A stretch of 64,000 nucleotides of DNA from Rhizobium leucaenae USDA 9039 (GTDB lineage: Bacteria > Pseudomonadota > Alphaproteobacteria > Rhizobiales > Rhizobiaceae). The notes beneath the pieces were generated by a model, which saw only the letters and a list, made by a program, of their open reading frames with translations, was not told the origin of the DNA and searched no databases. Shown here in pieces: positions 33,212-42,554 of this stretch (positions within the stretch are counted from its first letter, which is position 1; each line of letters opens with the position of its first letter). The translations under genes and the position numbers were made by a program. The stretch is from assembly GCF_000426285.1 (NCBI RefSeq), contig NZ_AUFB01000001.1, forward strand, positions 434,001-498,000. Reading direction: 5' to 3'.

Positions 33212-34233
33212 GCGAACTCGATCTCGACATTGGAGAGCACGCCCTTGTCCGTTCTCCCCGGATCGGTTTTCTGGGTGTGGGCTGGATCGGGCGGCATCGG
33301 ATGAAAGCCATCTTGGAGACCGGGCTGGCCGATGCGGCTGTTATCTGCGATCCATCGCCGGACATGGCGCAAGCGGCGCGCGAACTCGCGCCGGGAGCGG
33401 TCGTCGTGGCCTCTTTCGAGGCGCTGCTGCAGGAGGACCTTGATGGCATCGTTATTGCGACTCCCAGCGCATTGCATGCGCAGCAATCGATCGAGGCACT
33501 GAAGCGCGGCATAGCGGTTTTCTGCCAAAAGCCATTGGGCCGCACGCGGCAGGAAGTCGAACGCGTGGTCGAAGCAGCGCAGGCTGCGGACAGGCTCCTG
33601 GGCGTCGATCTTTCCTATCGCCAAACAAAGGGCATGCGCAGTATCCGCGATCTTGTCCGCAGCGGCGAACTCGGCAATATCTTCGCGGTGGACATGGTTT
33701 TTCACAACGCCTACGGACCGGATAAGGCTTGGTTCTACGACAAGGCCCTCTCGGGTGGCGGATGTGTCATGGACCTCGGCATTCATCTGGCGGACCTTGC
33801 GCTTTGGACGCTCGACTTTCCGGCCGTCACCGAGATCGAAAGCAGCCTTTTCCGGGAGGGCGCTCCGGTTCTGGCCGGTAGCAACGAGGTCGAAGATTTC
33901 GCTATCGCAACAGCCACGCTGTCGACCGGCACCGTCTTGCGGCTGACATGCTCATGGCGGTTGCATGCGGGCTGCGATGCCATGATCAGCGCCGCTTTCT
34001 ATGGAGACGCGGGCGGCGCGACAATGCGCAACGTCAGTGGATCATTTTACGATTTCATCGCCGAGCGTCATCGCGGAACCCGGACGGAGGTTCTTGCGGC
34101 GCCGCCGGATGAATGGGGCGGTCGCGCTGCCGCCGAATGGGCGATGCGCCTTGCCGCCGGCAAAACCTACGATCCCGAATGCGAGAAGCTGATCGCTTCG
34201 GCAGCACTCCTCGATGCCATCTACGACCGCTGA
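33208..34233 (+). CDS. Gfo/Idh/MocA-family oxidoreductase
   Basis: 341 residues. N-terminal Rossmann domain with IGFLGVGWIGRHRMKAI, the family lysine in FCQKPLGR (Q replaces the usual E of EKP), and GGGCVMDLGIHLADLALW in the C-terminal substrate domain. Members oxidise or reduce hydroxyl groups of sugars and inositols. Translationally coupled to the dehydrogenase upstream; the two could work in sequence on the operon's sugar. Confidence 0.88.
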   Translation: MSELDLDIGEHALVRSPRIGFLGVGWIGRHRMKAILETGLADAAVICDPSPDMAQAARELAPGAVVVASFEALLQEDLDGIVIATPSALHAQQSIEALKRGIAVFCQKPLGRTRQEVERVVEAAQAADRLLGVDLSYRQTKGMRSIRDLVRSGELGNIFAVDMVFHNAYGPDKAWFYDKALSGGGCVMDLGIHLADLALWTLDFPAVTEIESSLFREGAPVLAGSNEVEDFAIATATLSTGTVLRLTCSWRLHAGCDAMISAAFYGDAGGATMRNVSGSFYDFIAERHRGTRTEVLAAPPDEWGGRAAAEWAMRLAAGKTYDPECEKLIASAALLDAIYDR

Positions 34234-34268
34234 GATAATCTCTTCGCGAGTCTTGTAGGCTGCACCTG

Positions 34269-34925
34269 CTACCACTTGATGCGGTAGTCGACCCGCACGT
34301 TGCCGGCGGGCGTCAACGTCATGGGATCGGTCAACGAAGCTGTGAAATTGAGATTAGGCACGATCGCCTGGTTTAAGGCAAGGGTACTCGAAAAGGCGCC
34401 CTTAATGTTCGTCACTTCTCCGCTCGCCGAAATCGACGTCCCGATCCAGGGAAAGATCATCTTTACCCCCTGCGAGGCAGTGATCGAGGCCGGAGCGGTC
34501 TGCATCGTGGCATAGCTGACGTTCAACGACCGCAACGTCTGGATATCGAGATCTGTCGAGAATATCCAATTTTGCGAGCGGCCAAGATGCAGCATTCCGC
34601 TGCCCCTCAACGTGTCCACCCGCACTCCGATCTCGCGCCGTGAATTGCTGGCGAAATTACTGCGATTGTCCACCGCTCGTCCCCACAGCGTGGCAAGTTC
34701 GGAACCGCTCAGGATCGTTCCACCGGCCGCGCCTGCAAGACCGACATCCGCACCCGCGCTCATTTCCCAGGCCATGGGCAGCCGAAAGCCGATCGTCGCG
34801 CGATAGGTCCTCGGAGCAACCTTGACCGGCGACCAGATCACCAGATCGCCGGCATCAGCTCCACGCGAAAGCGGCATGGCACCTGCGAGAACACAGAGGA
34901 AAATACCTATTGAAACGAATCTCAT
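34269..34925 (-). CDS. Exported hypothetical protein, probably beta-rich
   Basis: 218 residues with a Sec signal peptide (about 1-23, cleavage near SRGADA). The rest has alternating polar/hydrophobic strands (TYRATIGFRLPMAWEMSAGA, LNFTASLTDPMTLTPAGNV) and ends in W after a basic dyad, as in outer-membrane beta-structures. No family recognised with confidence; similar rhizobial proteins are annotated as hypothetical. It lies convergent to the Gfo/Idh/MocA gene and is not part of that operon. Confidence 0.7.
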   Translation of the reverse strand: MRFVSIGIFLCVLAGAMPLSRGADAGDLVIWSPVKVAPRTYRATIGFRLPMAWEMSAGADVGLAGAAGGTILSGSELATLWGRAVDNRSNFASNSRREIGVRVDTLRGSGMLHLGRSQNWIFSTDLDIQTLRSLNVSYATMQTAPASITASQGVKMIFPWIGTSISASGEVTNIKGAFSSTLALNQAIVPNLNFTASLTDPMTLTPAGNVRVDYRIKW

Positions 34926-35280
34926 CACAAAAGCCCAATTGCATTTGTATCGAGGCCAGCGCGTCAGAGCGCTGCATCGACAGCCGAATCCAATGCGAAA
35001 ACGCATTTTCAGCCTCGGATTGATTGGTTGGTAAGAGCTGGTCCAACGGTGTATTGCCCGCCATTTTGGGCACGCACACCGTGGTTGCGCGAGGCAACGC
35101 TCCGCGCGCCTCAAGCAACTCTCGATGAGCAGAGTCCCATTCAAGGAACTGCTTGTAAACCCCTCGGATCGAAGTTTTTTGCTGCGATGCACATGTGCCG
35201 CACCTCTGCCCGGCGACCAGCCTTGACGGGAACAACTCCGACCGGTTGAGGTTCGGAGCTACCAACCTACGGAGGACACC
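34926..35280. other. Divergent gap, exported protein and YciE gene
   Basis: 355 bases without a supported gene. It contains a small hairpin AATGCG-AAAA-CGCATT followed by TT (34992-35009) and the stress-type promoter element of the YciE gene (35229-35253). Confidence 0.45.
35229..35253 (+). promoter_or_regulatory. Candidate sigma-EcfG promoter, YciE gene
   Basis: GGAAC-N16-GGTT, 28 bases before the ATG, leaving room for a short leader with a ribosome site. Confidence 0.6.
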
Positions 35281-35793
35281 ATGGCAGACAACGAAATCCG
35301 CGACGTCTTTATCGTCGGCCTCAGAAATGCGCACGCGATGGAAAATCAGGCACTCAGCATTATGAAGCCGCAACTGTCGCGCATCGAAAACTATCCGGAG
35401 GTCGCCGCCAAACTCGAACAGCACATTCGGGAAACCGAGGGCCAGATCACACGCCTTGAGGAAGTTCTGGACGGCCTGGACGAAGATCATTCGACATTGA
35501 AGGATATGGCTCTGTCGTTCACAGGCACGATGGCGGCCATGGGTCACACCATGGCGGGTGACGAGATCCTGAAGAATTCCCTTGCCAATTTCGCATTCGA
35601 AAACTTTGAGATCGCCGCCTACAAATCCCTATTGACGGTCGCCGATGCCGGCGGCTTTGCCGCCGCCACGACCGCCCTCCAGTCCAATCTTGCCGAAGAA
35701 CAGGCAATGGCAAAATGGCTTGACACCAATCTGGCGGCTGTCACTCAAAAATTTCTGCTGCTGCGGGAAGGTGGAGCGACCGCCAAGGTCTGA
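35281..35793 (+). CDS. Ferritin-like DUF892 protein (YciE/YciF)
   Basis: 170 residues, four-helix ferritin-like bundle. Helices carry the family pattern LRNAHAMENQAL, HIRETEGQITRLEEV and ENFEIAAYKSLL with E/H residues that can form a di-iron site. DUF892 proteins are stress-induced, typical of osmotic and stationary-phase stress in Enterobacteria and of the general stress regulon in Rhizobiales, which fits the promoter element directly upstream. Monocistronic. Confidence 0.9.
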   Translation: MADNEIRDVFIVGLRNAHAMENQALSIMKPQLSRIENYPEVAAKLEQHIRETEGQITRLEEVLDGLDEDHSTLKDMALSFTGTMAAMGHTMAGDEILKNSLANFAFENFEIAAYKSLLTVADAGGFAAATTALQSNLAEEQAMAKWLDTNLAAVTQKFLLLREGGATAKV

Positions 35794-35849
35794 CGGAAAC
35801 GTCCTATGCGATCGATCGCGGGTAATCTCGGGAAGGTCATCCGCAAAAC

Positions 35850-35874
35850 GGAACGGATGGCCCGGTTGTCAGTT
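35850..35874 (+). promoter_or_regulatory. Candidate sigma-EcfG promoter, diheme cytochrome gene
   Basis: GGAAC-N16-AGTT, 48 bases before the cytochrome start codon. Confidence 0.5.
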
Positions 35875-35921
35875 CTATTGGAGCGCCACAACTCAAGCTC
35901 CCCGGATCGGTCGATAGAACT

Positions 35922-36827
35922 ATGCGCATTCTGATTTGGCTGTGCATCGCCGCCGCAGTGGCTGCCGCCGCGATCTGGTTCTTGATGGAACCGACCATTC
36001 CTTTTGCTGCAAATGATCCGCGCCTTCAAGGCGATGGCGATCCGGCGTGGGGGCAGCTTATCTTTGCGGCTGGCGACTGCGCGTCCTGTCACGCCACTCC
36101 TGGCCAGCAGGACCGGCTCAGATTGGGCGGCGGCATCGCGCTCGCATCCCCCTTCGGCACATTCCGCGCACCCAATATCTCATCCGATCCCGTCGATGGC
36201 ATAGGTGCCTGGAGCACGGTCGATCTCGCCAATGCCATGATCGGCGGCGCTTCTCCTCGCCATCAGCACTACTATCCGGTGTTCCCCTATACGAGCTATA
36301 CGGGCATGCGGATTGAGGACATCAAGGACCTACGGGCCTATCTGAAGACATTGGCTCCGGTTTCCGGCCGTCCGCCCCCACATGACCTGTTTCTTCTGTT
36401 CCGCATACGCCGCATGTTGGGCTTTTGGAAGCTCCTGTTCTTCCGGGTAGGACAGACGCAGGCGCCCCTCGCTGCCGATCCCGTCCTCGCCCGCGGCGGC
36501 TATCTGGTCGAGACCGTTGGCCATTGTGCAGAATGCCATTCGTCACGCAATTTCTTCGGTGCCATCAAGGCCGAAACGCGGTTTGCCGGCGGCATCGACC
36601 CTGAGGGCACAGGCTTCATTCCCAACATCACGCCGAGCCGGATTGGACATTGGTCCGAAGCCGACATCGCGGAAGTATTGAAGAGCGGCAACACGCCGGA
36701 TCACGGCCGCGTCGGCTCCTCCATGGCCGAGGTCGTCACCAACATGGCGATGCTGCCGCAGAGCGATCGCGACGCTATCGCGCGCTACATCAAGACGCTG
36801 CCCGCCCGTCCGACGCCGCATCCTTGA
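35922..36827 (+). CDS. Membrane-anchored diheme cytochrome c
   Basis: 301 residues: an uncleaved N-terminal anchor or signal (about 1-22) and two class I cytochrome domains with CASCH near residue 54 and CAECH near residue 206; a distal Met lies in the usual GMR and AMLP regions. Resembles the cytochrome subunits that accept electrons from periplasmic alcohol, aldehyde or gluconate dehydrogenases. It is convergent with the dehydrogenase-oxidase operon and ends five bases from it, so it may carry electrons for it. Confidence 0.85.
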   Translation: MRILIWLCIAAAVAAAAIWFLMEPTIPFAANDPRLQGDGDPAWGQLIFAAGDCASCHATPGQQDRLRLGGGIALASPFGTFRAPNISSDPVDGIGAWSTVDLANAMIGGASPRHQHYYPVFPYTSYTGMRIEDIKDLRAYLKTLAPVSGRPPPHDLFLLFRIRRMLGFWKLLFFRVGQTQAPLAADPVLARGGYLVETVGHCAECHSSRNFFGAIKAETRFAGGIDPEGTGFIPNITPSRIGHWSEADIAEVLKSGNTPDHGRVGSSMAEVVTNMAMLPQSDRDAIARYIKTLPARPTPHP

Positions 36828-36832
36828 ACGGA

Positions 36833-37252
36833 TTAATGGGTGTAGAGATAGGCTGCGACATCGCGCGCCTCGGCTTCCGAAATCCCGGTTCTCGGCATGG
36901 CGGACTTGGGCGAGAAATCCTGTGGCGACACGATCCAATGCACAAGATTGTCGCCCGTATTGTTGACCACGCCGGCGATATAGACTCGCTTTTGAAGACC
37001 CGACAGGGCGCCGCCCACTTGACCGTCCGCACCGGCTATTCCGGGGATTTGGTGACATCCGGTGCAGCCGTATCGACGAAAGATCGGCGGCGCACGGGAG
37101 GGATCGCCGCCGCCGGTGAGCGCGCGCGCGGCCTCTCGGCGCTGCTCCGAGTTCTTTGCCATGTTCGTGCCGATCAGAGCGCAGAGCAACGCAATGGCTG
37201 CTGCGCCCACCCAGGCATTGCGATATCTATAAAGGGCGGATGCGCTGAACAT
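36833..37252 (-). CDS. Monoheme cytochrome c
   Basis: 139 residues with an N-terminal membrane anchor (about 8-27) and one heme site, YGCTGCHQIP, followed by a distal-Met loop (SAMPRTGIS). Last gene of the eight-gene operon, overlapping the CtaG-like gene by 26 bases, with GGGGAG before its ATG. A likely electron donor to the caa3-type oxidase. Confidence 0.8.
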   Translation of the reverse strand: MFSASALYRYRNAWVGAAAIALLCALIGTNMAKNSEQRREAARALTGGGDPSRAPPIFRRYGCTGCHQIPGIAGADGQVGGALSGLQKRVYIAGVVNNTGDNLVHWIVSPQDFSPKSAMPRTGISEAEARDVAAYLYTH

Positions 37253-38138
37253 GATCCACTCCCCGGCCGGCATTCGCGATCCATAGCGCAGCCATTGCGA
37301 GTGCCGCGCCGGCATAAATCGTCCCGGCTGGAATCCACATAACCATTCCGGCGAGCTGCTGGTCCTCCAGCGGCGTGAGCCACCATGTTGCCGCAGCATG
37401 CGTCTGCTCGACATAAAGGACGCGCGGCGCAAGCGCCATGAGGGCACCGAGAGCCCCGGTGTGCAGCATGGTCAGGAAAAGATGCCACGCGGCAACGCCG
37501 TGATGGCTGCGCCAGAAGATCGACCACCAGAAAAGGACAGCAGTGGCGAAGAAGCTCAGATGCTGCAGACGATGCAACGTGACATCGCTGACGGCAGCGT
37601 CGAACAGGACAGGCGCGTGCCAGGCCCATATGGCGACGGCATGCAGCAGGGTGGCATTGGTTCCTCCGCTCAGCCACCGCCAGGTGATCTGCGCTGAACG
37701 TCTTCTCATCGTCCTCCCCATCCAGCGCCTCAATCGGTCCGGCAGGCCCCACAAGAACATGCCGGCAGGCCGCGCGATGACAATCATCGGAGCGGAGATC
37801 GCCATGATGATTTCGTGCTCGATCATGTGAAACGTAAAAAGTTGCTCGCCGAGCCAGTGCAGCGGAGATACGAGTGCGCCCGCGAGTGTCAGCCAGCCCG
37901 CCCAGTAGCAAAGGGCGCGCTTGCCCACAACGGGCCGGCTCGTTCGGGCGCGTCGCCACAGCCTCCAGGAGCCTCGGCCATAAAGAAGAGCGGCGATCGT
38001 CAACGGTGTTACGATCCACGGATCGATCGTCCACTCCGAATGGAATAGATGCCCTTCCGCACCGTGCGCAGCAGCCTGCCGCATGGTCATCAGCAGAAAT
38101 ATGAAAGCGCCTAGTGTTCGCATGCGTTCAAGAGCCAT
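37227..38138 (-). CDS. CtaG-like cytochrome c oxidase assembly factor (caa3 type)
   Basis: 303 residues with about seven membrane helices and a His-rich core (FHMIEHEIIM, HAVAIWAWHAP, HRLQHLSFF). This is the caa3_CtaG/DUF1404-type membrane protein that assists copper insertion or assembly of caa3 oxidases, not the Cox11-type soluble CtaG. GGGGGGAG precedes the ATG. Located downstream of the oxidase subunits. Confidence 0.8.
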   Translation of the reverse strand: MALERMRTLGAFIFLLMTMRQAAAHGAEGHLFHSEWTIDPWIVTPLTIAALLYGRGSWRLWRRARTSRPVVGKRALCYWAGWLTLAGALVSPLHWLGEQLFTFHMIEHEIIMAISAPMIVIARPAGMFLWGLPDRLRRWMGRTMRRRSAQITWRWLSGGTNATLLHAVAIWAWHAPVLFDAAVSDVTLHRLQHLSFFATAVLFWWSIFWRSHHGVAAWHLFLTMLHTGALGALMALAPRVLYVEQTHAAATWWLTPLEDQQLAGMVMWIPAGTIYAGAALAMAALWIANAGRGVDHVQRIRPL

Positions 38139-38422
38139 GTGGCTCCCCCCTGCAGCATCAGCGCGAAGGCAAAGACGAGCCCGACCAGAACGCTGAGATG
38201 GCGGATGAACAGTGCCGTTCGGGCCTCCTCCTGCGTGGAACTGGCCTGTGGCACCACTGCACTGGTGACCGCAAGGGCGATAGCAACGGCAGATGTGAGA
38301 AGCGACCAATATGTGCGACGGCTACAATCGACATAGGGCAAGATTTGGCCGAGTTGGGTGTTGATAGCCCATATAAGGGGGGCAAGGACCAATCCCCCGT
38401 ATTTTGTCGCCGCGGTCATCAT
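38111..38422 (-). CDS. Small membrane protein of the oxidase operon
   Basis: 103 residues with three probable helices (LVLAPLIWAINTQLGQILPY, LLTSAVAIALAVTSAVV, LVGLVFAFALMLQGGATWLL). No named family, but it resembles small accessory proteins found next to caa3-type oxidases. Start and stop overlap the neighbouring genes. The two tandem ATG codons at the overlap leave one codon of doubt. Confidence 0.7.
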   Translation of the reverse strand: MMTAATKYGGLVLAPLIWAINTQLGQILPYVDCSRRTYWSLLTSAVAIALAVTSAVVPQASSTQEEARTALFIRHLSVLVGLVFAFALMLQGGATWLLNACEH

Positions 38423-39021
38423 AGGCGTGGTACCCAGTAAATGCATGCGTATAAGGGAATCCAAGCCACCACGACAAAGTTCCAGTACATCGCATTATCC
38501 TGCACATCGCCGAAGCGCCGGGGGTTGTCGGCGTGCCCCGTGAACATCAGGCAGGTCAGCACTATCGTATCCATCAGGTCCGTGATGATGTGGGTCGTGT
38601 GAAGACCCAACATGGTCCATATGATCGTGCCATAGGCATTGTCGTCCCAGCGCACGTGGAGGACGGTGAATTCGAAAGCGCGCAGGACCAGCGGTGCCGC
38701 CCCGAGCACCGACATGACGACAAGCCCGATGCGCACCTTCAGCAGATCTCTTTGCCGCGCCCAGCGAGATAAAATGATATTCGGCACGACACTTACCAGC
38801 AGTATCGCTGTCAGGGCCGTTCCGGGAACAAGCCCCGGCGCCGGCGCCTTGATAGGCCATTGCGGGGCGATACTCATCAGGTAAAAATAGACCGCGATCG
38901 CCAATGCGAAGCCGGAACCTTCGATCAGCATGAAGGCGCAGGTTCCCCACCAGGTCGGGCTCGCCGTACCCATGCCATGTGGTGGCAGCCTTGAAACATC
39001 GAGTACGACGCGCTCCTTCAC
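38419..39021 (-). CDS. ctaE: Cytochrome c oxidase subunit III
   Basis: 200 residues, five helices, matching the short bacterial subunit III: WWGTCAFMLIEGSGFALAIAVY, FTVLHVRWDDNAYGTIIWTM and LHTTHIITDLMDTIVL, ending with WNFVVVAWIPLYACIYWVP. Overlaps subunit I by ATGA. Shorter than mitochondrial-type subunit III, as usual for caa3 and related oxidases. Confidence 0.85.
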   Translation of the reverse strand: MKERVVLDVSRLPPHGMGTASPTWWGTCAFMLIEGSGFALAIAVYFYLMSIAPQWPIKAPAPGLVPGTALTAILLVSVVPNIILSRWARQRDLLKVRIGLVVMSVLGAAPLVLRAFEFTVLHVRWDDNAYGTIIWTMLGLHTTHIITDLMDTIVLTCLMFTGHADNPRRFGDVQDNAMYWNFVVVAWIPLYACIYWVPRL

Positions 39022-40931
39022 GATTCATCCTCCGGCGTCTGCTTCGGCCAGAACCAACCCGTCAATGTGATCCCGATCGGAATCGATCCCCATACGACAG
39101 CCCAGGGCGAGAAGATCGACCAGATCAGCATCACCGTGGTGGCAAGAGCCGCTAAGAGCGGCCAGATCGAATTTCGCGGCGATGATTCGCTGGCTTCCGG
39201 TTGCGCCTCGACGACGCTGCTGACGATCAGTTCTCGCCGGTCGGTGCGCAATCCGGCCGCCACCGTGAGCTCATCCGGCTGCGCCCACAATGGATCGCGG
39301 GCGCCGACCACCGGTATGCGGCGGAAATTGAAGCATGGCGGCGGTGATGATGTCGCCCATTCGAGCGTCGAGGCACCCCAGGGGTTCTCGCTTGCGATCT
39401 GGCCGGATCGAGCGCTGCGGAGGACATCGATGAAGAAGACGAGGAAGCCAAGCGAAAGGATGACGGCGCTCAGGCTGACGAACATATTCATGCCGGCCCA
39501 GGGCATTTCCGGCTGATAGGTGTAGATGCGCCGCGGCATGCCCTCGAGCCCCAGAATATGCATCGGAAAGAATGTCAGATTGAAGCCGATGAAGATCAGC
39601 CCGAACGCCCAGCGGCCAAGCGTCTCGCTCATCATCCGGCCGGTCATCTTCGGAAACCAGTAATAGATGGCGCCGAGCAAGGGAAAGACGGCGCCGCCAA
39701 CCAGGACGTAATGGAAATGCGCGACGACGAAATAGGTGTCGTGCACCTGGGTATCGAACGGCACCGACGCGACCATGACCCCGGTCAGGCCACCAATGAC
39801 AAAAGTCACGAGAAAGCCGAGGACGAACAGCATCGGCGTCTTGAACATGGGTTGGCCGGCCCACAGCGTCGCCAGCCAGCAAAATATCTGGACGCCCGCG
39901 GGAATGGCGATTGCCATGCTGGAGGCGGTAAAGAAGCTCTCGCCGAGTCGCGGCAGCCCGACCACGAACATATGATGCACCCAGAGGCCAAAAGCCAATA
40001 TCCCCGTGGCGATCAAAGCCATCACCAGCGGAAGATAGCCGAATGCGGGGCGGCGCGAGAAGGTCGCGATGATCGTCGAGACCATGCCGACGGCCGGCAG
40101 GAAGATGATATAGACCTCGGGATGGCCGAAGAACCAGAACAGATGCTGCCACAGCAGCACATCACCGCCCTCGGAGGGATTGTAGAACTGTGTTCCGATC
40201 AGGCGGTCCATGATCAGCGATGAACTGGCGAGCATGATTGCCGGCATAGCCATGATGACGAGGAAAGCCGTGACGACCATCGACCAGACGAACAGCGGAA
40301 TGCGGTCCAGAGACATGCCGGGCGCACGCTGCTTGAAGACGGTGACGACAATTTCCACCGCGACGGCCAATGCCGAAACCTCGGTGAAGGTGATCATCTG
40401 CGCCCAGAGGTCCGCGCGCTTGCCGGCGCCGTATTGCGGTCCGGAGAGGGGCACGTAGGCGAACCATCCGACATCGGGCGCGGTATCCAGGGCAAACGAG
40501 ATCCATAACAGCAGGCCGCCTGCCAGAAAAATCCAATAGGAAAAGGCGTTCAAGCGCGGAAAGGCGATGTTGCGGGTGCCGACCATGAGCGGCACGAGAT
40601 AGACCGCCATGGCTTCCATGACGGGCACGGCAAACAAAAACATCATGTTCGCGCCGTGCATCGTGAATATCTGGTTATAGCGATCCGGACCGATAAAGCG
40701 CGCCTCCGGCCGCGCCAATTGCAGCCGCATCGCAAGCGCCAGCAGGCCGCCCATGGCGAGAAAGACAAATGCGGTGGCGATGTAGCGGCGACCGATGATC
40801 TTGTGATCGACGGTGGTGAGGGCACCCCAAATGCCGGCCGGGGTCATCCAGGTCTGCGAAAGCCGCCGTTCGAGCTCGTCGTCGCCGAACATCAAATCCG
40901 TCGGTTGCGTCGGTTTGTCGTCCTTTGTCAT
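39018..40931 (-). CDS. ctaD: Cytochrome c oxidase subunit I
   Basis: 637 residues. The 12-helix core has all ligands: low-spin heme His in FTMHGANMMFLF, the CuB/Tyr segment FGHPEVYIIFLPAVG, the His pair WVHHMFVVG, and AHFHYVLVGG carrying the heme a3 and a ligands. A C-terminal extension of about 110 residues ends with two more helices, typical of caa3-type subunit I. The frame is open upstream inside the subunit II gene; the ATG with the four-base overlap is the start. Confidence 0.93.
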   Translation of the reverse strand: MTKDDKPTQPTDLMFGDDELERRLSQTWMTPAGIWGALTTVDHKIIGRRYIATAFVFLAMGGLLALAMRLQLARPEARFIGPDRYNQIFTMHGANMMFLFAVPVMEAMAVYLVPLMVGTRNIAFPRLNAFSYWIFLAGGLLLWISFALDTAPDVGWFAYVPLSGPQYGAGKRADLWAQMITFTEVSALAVAVEIVVTVFKQRAPGMSLDRIPLFVWSMVVTAFLVIMAMPAIMLASSSLIMDRLIGTQFYNPSEGGDVLLWQHLFWFFGHPEVYIIFLPAVGMVSTIIATFSRRPAFGYLPLVMALIATGILAFGLWVHHMFVVGLPRLGESFFTASSMAIAIPAGVQIFCWLATLWAGQPMFKTPMLFVLGFLVTFVIGGLTGVMVASVPFDTQVHDTYFVVAHFHYVLVGGAVFPLLGAIYYWFPKMTGRMMSETLGRWAFGLIFIGFNLTFFPMHILGLEGMPRRIYTYQPEMPWAGMNMFVSLSAVILSLGFLVFFIDVLRSARSGQIASENPWGASTLEWATSSPPPCFNFRRIPVVGARDPLWAQPDELTVAAGLRTDRRELIVSSVVEAQPEASESSPRNSIWPLLAALATTVMLIWSIFSPWAVVWGSIPIGITLTGWFWPKQTPEDES

Positions 40932-41926
40932 CGCAGGCTTTCCATATAGGCGGAAAGCTGCCGCAGTTCGTCGCTGGAGAGCGGAACCATCGGCATGTTG
41001 TTTCCGGGTTTCAGCGTCTGGGGATCGGCAATCCATGCGGCGAGCGAACCGCGTGTATTGTCGAGCAGGCCGGCCGCAATCGTCTGGCGGCTGCCGACAT
41101 GGGTCAAATCCGGCCCGGTCGACCCCGATGCTTCCGTGCCGCGTATGGTGTGACAGGCGGCGCAGGGCTTGCGCATGAAGAGAGCCTTGCCGGCAATCGC
41201 TTCCGGGTCCGTCGGCGATGCGCCGTTGTCGCGCTGTGCTGCAGCCCAGCGCTGATAGTCGGTCATGTTCTCGGCAATGACGAACAGCGCCATGTGACTG
41301 TGCTGAAGTCCGCAGAATTCCGCGCATTGACCGCGATAAACGCCGGGGCGGTCCGCTCGGATCGTTATGGTGTTCTGCCGGCCGGGAATGAGGTCGCGCT
41401 TGCCCGCGAGGCTCGGCACCCAGAAAGAATGAATGACATCCGTGCTTTCGAGCTGGATGCGAATATCCACTCCGACCGGAATGTGCATCTCATTGGCCGT
41501 CTGAAACGCCTTGGCCGGGTCGGACTCGTTATAGAAGAATTGCCACCACCATTGCTGGCCGCGCACCTTGATCGTCAGATCGGCATCCTGAGCCGCGCTG
41601 AGACCACGGGTCGCATAAAAGCTCGCAACCGTCAGACCGGCAATGATCAGCACCGTCGCTGCCACCGCCGCGGTCACGATCTTTCCCATTCGCCGCTCGC
41701 TCTCGGGGCTTGGATCCTGCCGCAGCGTCCTGGATCGCAACAATGCCAAGATCAGAACGATCATGACCACCGCCCATACCACAGAGCAGACAATCACGAT
41801 CCCGGTGATGAGATGTTTGAGCTGAACGGCCGAAGCACCCTCGGCGTTCAAAGCCGACTGCGCACCGTTGCATCCTGCAATCAGGATTGCCGAAAGGAAC
41901 AGGGAAACGGCAGCCCCCGCTTTCAA
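40928..41926 (-). CDS. ctaC: Cytochrome c oxidase subunit II with C-terminal cytochrome c domain
   Basis: 332 residues. A lipoprotein-like N-terminus (LIAGC), two helices, then the CuA domain (VIHSFWVP and CAEFCGLQHSHM carry the ligands) and a fused cytochrome c (CAACH near residue 250, distal Met in PMVPLSSDE). The fusion defines a caa3-type oxidase. It starts at TTG overlapping the upstream stop (TTGA); I see no better start. Confidence 0.9.
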   Translation of the reverse strand: MKAGAAVSLFLSAILIAGCNGAQSALNAEGASAVQLKHLITGIVIVCSVVWAVVMIVLILALLRSRTLRQDPSPESERRMGKIVTAAVAATVLIIAGLTVASFYATRGLSAAQDADLTIKVRGQQWWWQFFYNESDPAKAFQTANEMHIPVGVDIRIQLESTDVIHSFWVPSLAGKRDLIPGRQNTITIRADRPGVYRGQCAEFCGLQHSHMALFVIAENMTDYQRWAAAQRDNGASPTDPEAIAGKALFMRKPCAACHTIRGTEASGSTGPDLTHVGSRQTIAAGLLDNTRGSLAAWIADPQTLKPGNNMPMVPLSSDELRQLSAYMESLR

Positions 41927-42528
41927 GGTGACGGCCCCTGCTCGGGGTTCATCCCGACAGGGCCTTCTTCGAATAGGATTGCCGCCGGCGCACGGTTTTC
42001 CGCCGGGCGCGTCTGCTTGTCGTCATTACGGCTCGGCGCTGTGATCTTGGCCCTATATGCACCGATTGTCTGGACATAGCCCGCGAGCTGCCAGATCTCA
42101 TCGATTGTCATCTTGTCGCGAAAAGCCGGCATTCCATGCGAGCGGCCATCGCGGATGGAGGCTGCGATCGACACCATCTCCGGGCCATAAAGCCACCAGC
42201 CATCGAGGAAGGAGGGACCGACCCCGCCGCGCCCGTCGCCGTGGCATGCCGCGCAGCCAAACCAAGAGTAGAGCCGTTTGCCCTGGCTGAGATCGTAAGC
42301 GGTTTCCTCGTAGGGCTTGCCGAGGGCGAAGTAGATTTCCGGGGGCGTGCCGCTAATACCGTTCGGCATCAGGCGCAGCTCGTCCAAGGCGGCGCCGACG
42401 GGGGGATCGGTTCGATATTGTCGCGCTTCGCGGGCATCACCGATGAGGGCGGCCACGCCGAGGGCCACCAGAAAGGTCGCGATCAGAAACGCGCGATCAA
42501 AGGCTTCTCTACCTACCTCCCACGACAT
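41923..42528 (-). CDS. Membrane-anchored monoheme cytochrome c
   Basis: 201 residues: one N-terminal helix (FLIATFLVALGVAALI), heme site FGCAACHGDGRGGVG and a distal Met in HGMPAFRDKM, then an unusual Pro/Asn-rich tail of about 35 residues. It lies between the molybdoenzyme and the oxidase, so it could pass electrons between them. A TTG ten codons earlier overlaps the upstream stop and is an alternative start. Confidence 0.8.
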   Translation of the reverse strand: MSWEVGREAFDRAFLIATFLVALGVAALIGDAREARQYRTDPPVGAALDELRLMPNGISGTPPEIYFALGKPYEETAYDLSQGKRLYSWFGCAACHGDGRGGVGPSFLDGWWLYGPEMVSIAASIRDGRSHGMPAFRDKMTIDEIWQLAGYVQTIGAYRAKITAPSRNDDKQTRPAENRAPAAILFEEGPVGMNPEQGPSP

Positions 42529-42554
42529 GTTCGATGTTCCAACCTGTGCGGGCT